A DNA stretch of 64,000 bases from the NCBI RefSeq assembly GCF_022402485.1, contig NZ_JAKRSA010000018.1, forward strand, positions 1 through 64,000. The letters are read 5' to 3'. This DNA comes from Phenylobacterium sp. (GTDB lineage: Bacteria > Pseudomonadota > Alphaproteobacteria > Caulobacterales > Caulobacteraceae). The position numbers and the translations under genes are program-made. The notes under the pieces are model-generated. The model ran no database searches and was not told the DNA's origin. It saw nothing but the letters and a program-made list of their open reading frames with translations. Below are positions 62,429-64,000 of this stretch, in pieces (position 1 is the stretch's first letter; each line of letters opens with the position of its first letter).

Positions 62429-62799
62429 GCGACGGGGCGCAGGCGGAAGGCGGCGATGGCCAGCAGCAGCCAGCCGACCAGGAACATCAGGCCGCCTATG
62501 GGGGTAACGGCACCCAGGATGCGCGGGGCACCCAGGGCCATGGCCAGCAGGGTGCCGCAGAAGATCACCCCACCGCCCAGGAAGAACATCGGGCAAAGCC
62601 GTGCCAGTCTGCCACCCTTGTCGGCCACGAAAGCTGCAGCAAACACAGCCAGGCTGTGAACCATCAGATAGGTGGCACCGGTATCCATCCAGGCCTTGGC
62701 CTGAGGGTCGGTGATCCCGTGGGCACCAAAGGCCCCGATCGCCACCGAGGCTAGCCCGCCCAAGGCGGCCAGTCCGAGCCAGAGGGGTGCGACGGCCAT
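62425..62799 (-). CDS. DUF423 small membrane protein
   Basis: 124 aa, four membrane segments. WLGLAALGGLASVAIGAFGAHGI at the N-terminus and YLMVHSLAVFA and GTLLAMALG are the DUF423 (YgdD-like) pattern. Function unknown. Start 62799; a GGAGGCTCC tract lies at the right distance. The stop codon overlaps that of the MFS gene. Confidence 0.85.
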   Translation of the reverse strand: MAVAPLWLGLAALGGLASVAIGAFGAHGITDPQAKAWMDTGATYLMVHSLAVFAAAFVADKGGRLARLCPMFFLGGGVIFCGTLLAMALGAPRILGAVTPIGGLMFLVGWLLLAIAAFRLRPVA

Positions 62800-62966
62800 G
62801 GAGCCTCCTGCCTGACAAACCCCATCCACCAAAGGGGCGGCATGGCGGGTCAAGGCGCTGAGATAGGCCGGCCCGGCCCGCTTGGCCACTCCTGCGGCGG
62901 GCCTGCTACCCGAGAGCCCAGACTCGGACTAAACCTTGGTTTCGCCAACCGCCCACAGGCTTCTCC

Positions 62967-64000
62967 ATGCCCTCGCTGCCCCTGCGTCTGGGCCTGTTCT
63001 ACTCGGCCATCTTCGTGGGCACCGGGGCGAGCGCCCCCTACATCCCCATCTGGTTTGCCCAGCAGGGCCTCTCTGGCGCGGAGATCGGCCTGATCCTCTC
63101 GGCGCCGATGATGGCGCGGATGATCACCGCACCGGCGATGGGGGTCTGGGCCGACAGTTTCGCCCTGCGCCGCACGCCCCTGATCCTCATGGGGGCCCTG
63201 GCCACGGTGGCCTATGTGCTGATGGCCGCCCCGTTCGGGTTCTGGTGGTGGTTCGCCGTCTGGTTTGTGGCCGCCTCGGCGATCTCCACCATCTCTCCGC
63301 TCACCGATGTGATCGTCCTGGCGAGGGCCAGGCGGGACGGCTTCAACTATGGCTGGCCCCGGGGGATCGGCTCAGCAGCCTTCATTATCGCCAATGTGGG
63401 GATGGGGGTGCTGCTGGTGCAGGGGCCCGGCGATCTGGTGCTGATCTGGATCATCGTGGCGGCCCTGCTGACGGCGGTGGGCGCGCGGTTCCTGCTGCCG
63501 CCTGATCCTGTGCGGGAGGGGGGCGGAAGGGCCACCCTGTCCGACAGCCTGGCTGGCCTGGGTGCCCTGTTGAAGGACGGTGGCTTCATGCTGGCTGTGG
63601 TCTCGGTGGGACTGATCCAGTCGGCGCATGCCTTTTATTACGGTTTTTCAGCCCTGGTCTGGAAGGCGCAGGGCATCGCCGAGAGCCTGACCGGCGTCCT
63701 TTGGGGGTTCGGGGTGGCCATCGAGATCGCCTTTATGTGGTTCATGGAGCCCTGGCGTCGGGCCATCGGGCCGCGCCGGCTGCTGGTCATCGGCGCGGCG
63801 GCGGCCGTGGTGCGCTGGGGGGCGTTGGCCATGTCGCCGCCGCTCTGGGCGCTGTTTCCGATTCAGGCCCTGCACGCCCTGAGCTTTGCGGCCACCTTCA
63901 TGGCGTCCCTGCAACTGGTGGAGCGGCTGTCGACGCCGGCCAATGCGTCCTCAGCCCAGATCATGAACTCGGTATTTTCCGGTGGGCTCTTGATTGGTCT
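62967..64000 (+). CDS. MFS transporter (phenylpropionate permease-like), truncated by window edge
   Basis: At least 344 codons, open to the right edge. LGLFYSAIFVGTGASAPYIPIWF opens it, then LSGAEIGLILSAPMMARMITAPAMGVWAD and further membrane segments; this resembles the MFS_1-like group with 3-phenylpropionate permease and lactose permease relatives. Start 62967 (MPSLPLRL); no clear ribosome site. C-terminus and stop lie outside the window. Confidence 0.78.
   Translation, partial: MPSLPLRLGLFYSAIFVGTGASAPYIPIWFAQQGLSGAEIGLILSAPMMARMITAPAMGVWADSFALRRTPLILMGALATVAYVLMAAPFGFWWWFAVWFVAASAISTISPLTDVIVLARARRDGFNYGWPRGIGSAAFIIANVGMGVLLVQGPGDLVLIWIIVAALLTAVGARFLLPPDPVREGGGRATLSDSLAGLGALLKDGGFMLAVVSVGLIQSAHAFYYGFSALVWKAQGIAESLTGVLWGFGVAIEIAFMWFMEPWRRAIGPRRLLVIGAAAAVVRWGALAMSPPLWALFPIQALHALSFAATFMASLQLVERLSTPANASSAQIMNSVFSGGLLIG

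Overview
The window reads as chromosomal DNA of a high-GC alphaproteobacterium, most likely Caulobacteraceae (Caulobacter or Phenylobacterium type). The reasons are two large TonB receptors, an initiator tRNA of alphaproteobacterial form, coq4, DUF4169 and DUF6165 genes, and the order leuA, DMT exporter, mreB-mreC-mreD-mrdA-rodA, which I recall from Caulobacter crescentus. The genus is an inference; no rRNA is present.

Region 1 (1 to about 25.7 kb) is an accessory catabolic block. It starts beside an initiator tRNA and holds two type I Baeyer-Villiger-like monooxygenases, each convergent with an NTF2/SnoaL-like gene. It also holds a tandem double SDR, further SDRs, an Old Yellow Enzyme, an SMP-30-type lactonase, a pair of acyl-CoA dehydrogenases, two acyl-CoA ligases, an enoyl-CoA hydratase, an eroded FadB-like protein, an IclR regulator, a TonB receptor and a Spinster-type MFS. 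Taken together they suggest degradation of an alicyclic alcohol or ketone (terpenoid- or steroid-like): oxidation to ketone, enone reduction, Baeyer-Villiger lactone formation, lactone opening, CoA activation and beta-oxidation. Eight good copies and one weak copy of the dyad ATCAC-N4-GTGAT lie 76-106 bp (weak copy 86-136 bp) upstream of start codons across this block. They mark one dispersed, apparently undescribed regulon, and no cognate regulator can be assigned.

Region 2 (25.8-31.6 kb) looks like a D-glutamate utilisation locus: a LysR regulator, a DUF1611 protein (DgcN type), an enolase-superfamily epimerase (DgcA type) and a dicarboxylate/amino-acid symporter. An unassigned ATP-grasp protein is transcribed divergently from the regulator, and a 28-bp dyad covers its start.

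Region 3 (31.6-38.4 kb) is a moxR-DUF58-batA-bat operon in which BatB is extended by a BatC-like tail and BatD and BatE are fused. Region 4 (38.5-45.2 kb) has two paralogous secreted N-acyl-D-amino-acid deacylases around a TonB receptor. Their divergent promoters share a 56-bp element in inverted orientation. Regions 2 and 4 may together feed on D-amino-acid-containing material.

Region 5 (45.2-64 kb) is core genome: an RHH protein, coq4, DUF4169, an aspartate aminotransferase, a TVP38 membrane protein, leuA preceded by a complete leucine attenuator (23-codon leader with 7 Leu codons plus mutually exclusive hairpins), a DMT exporter, the rod-shape operon, a GT9 glycosyltransferase with a DUF6165 partner, two alpha/beta hydrolases, two MFS transporters (the last cut by the window edge) and DUF423. 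I saw no insertion sequence, integrase, CRISPR array or riboswitch.
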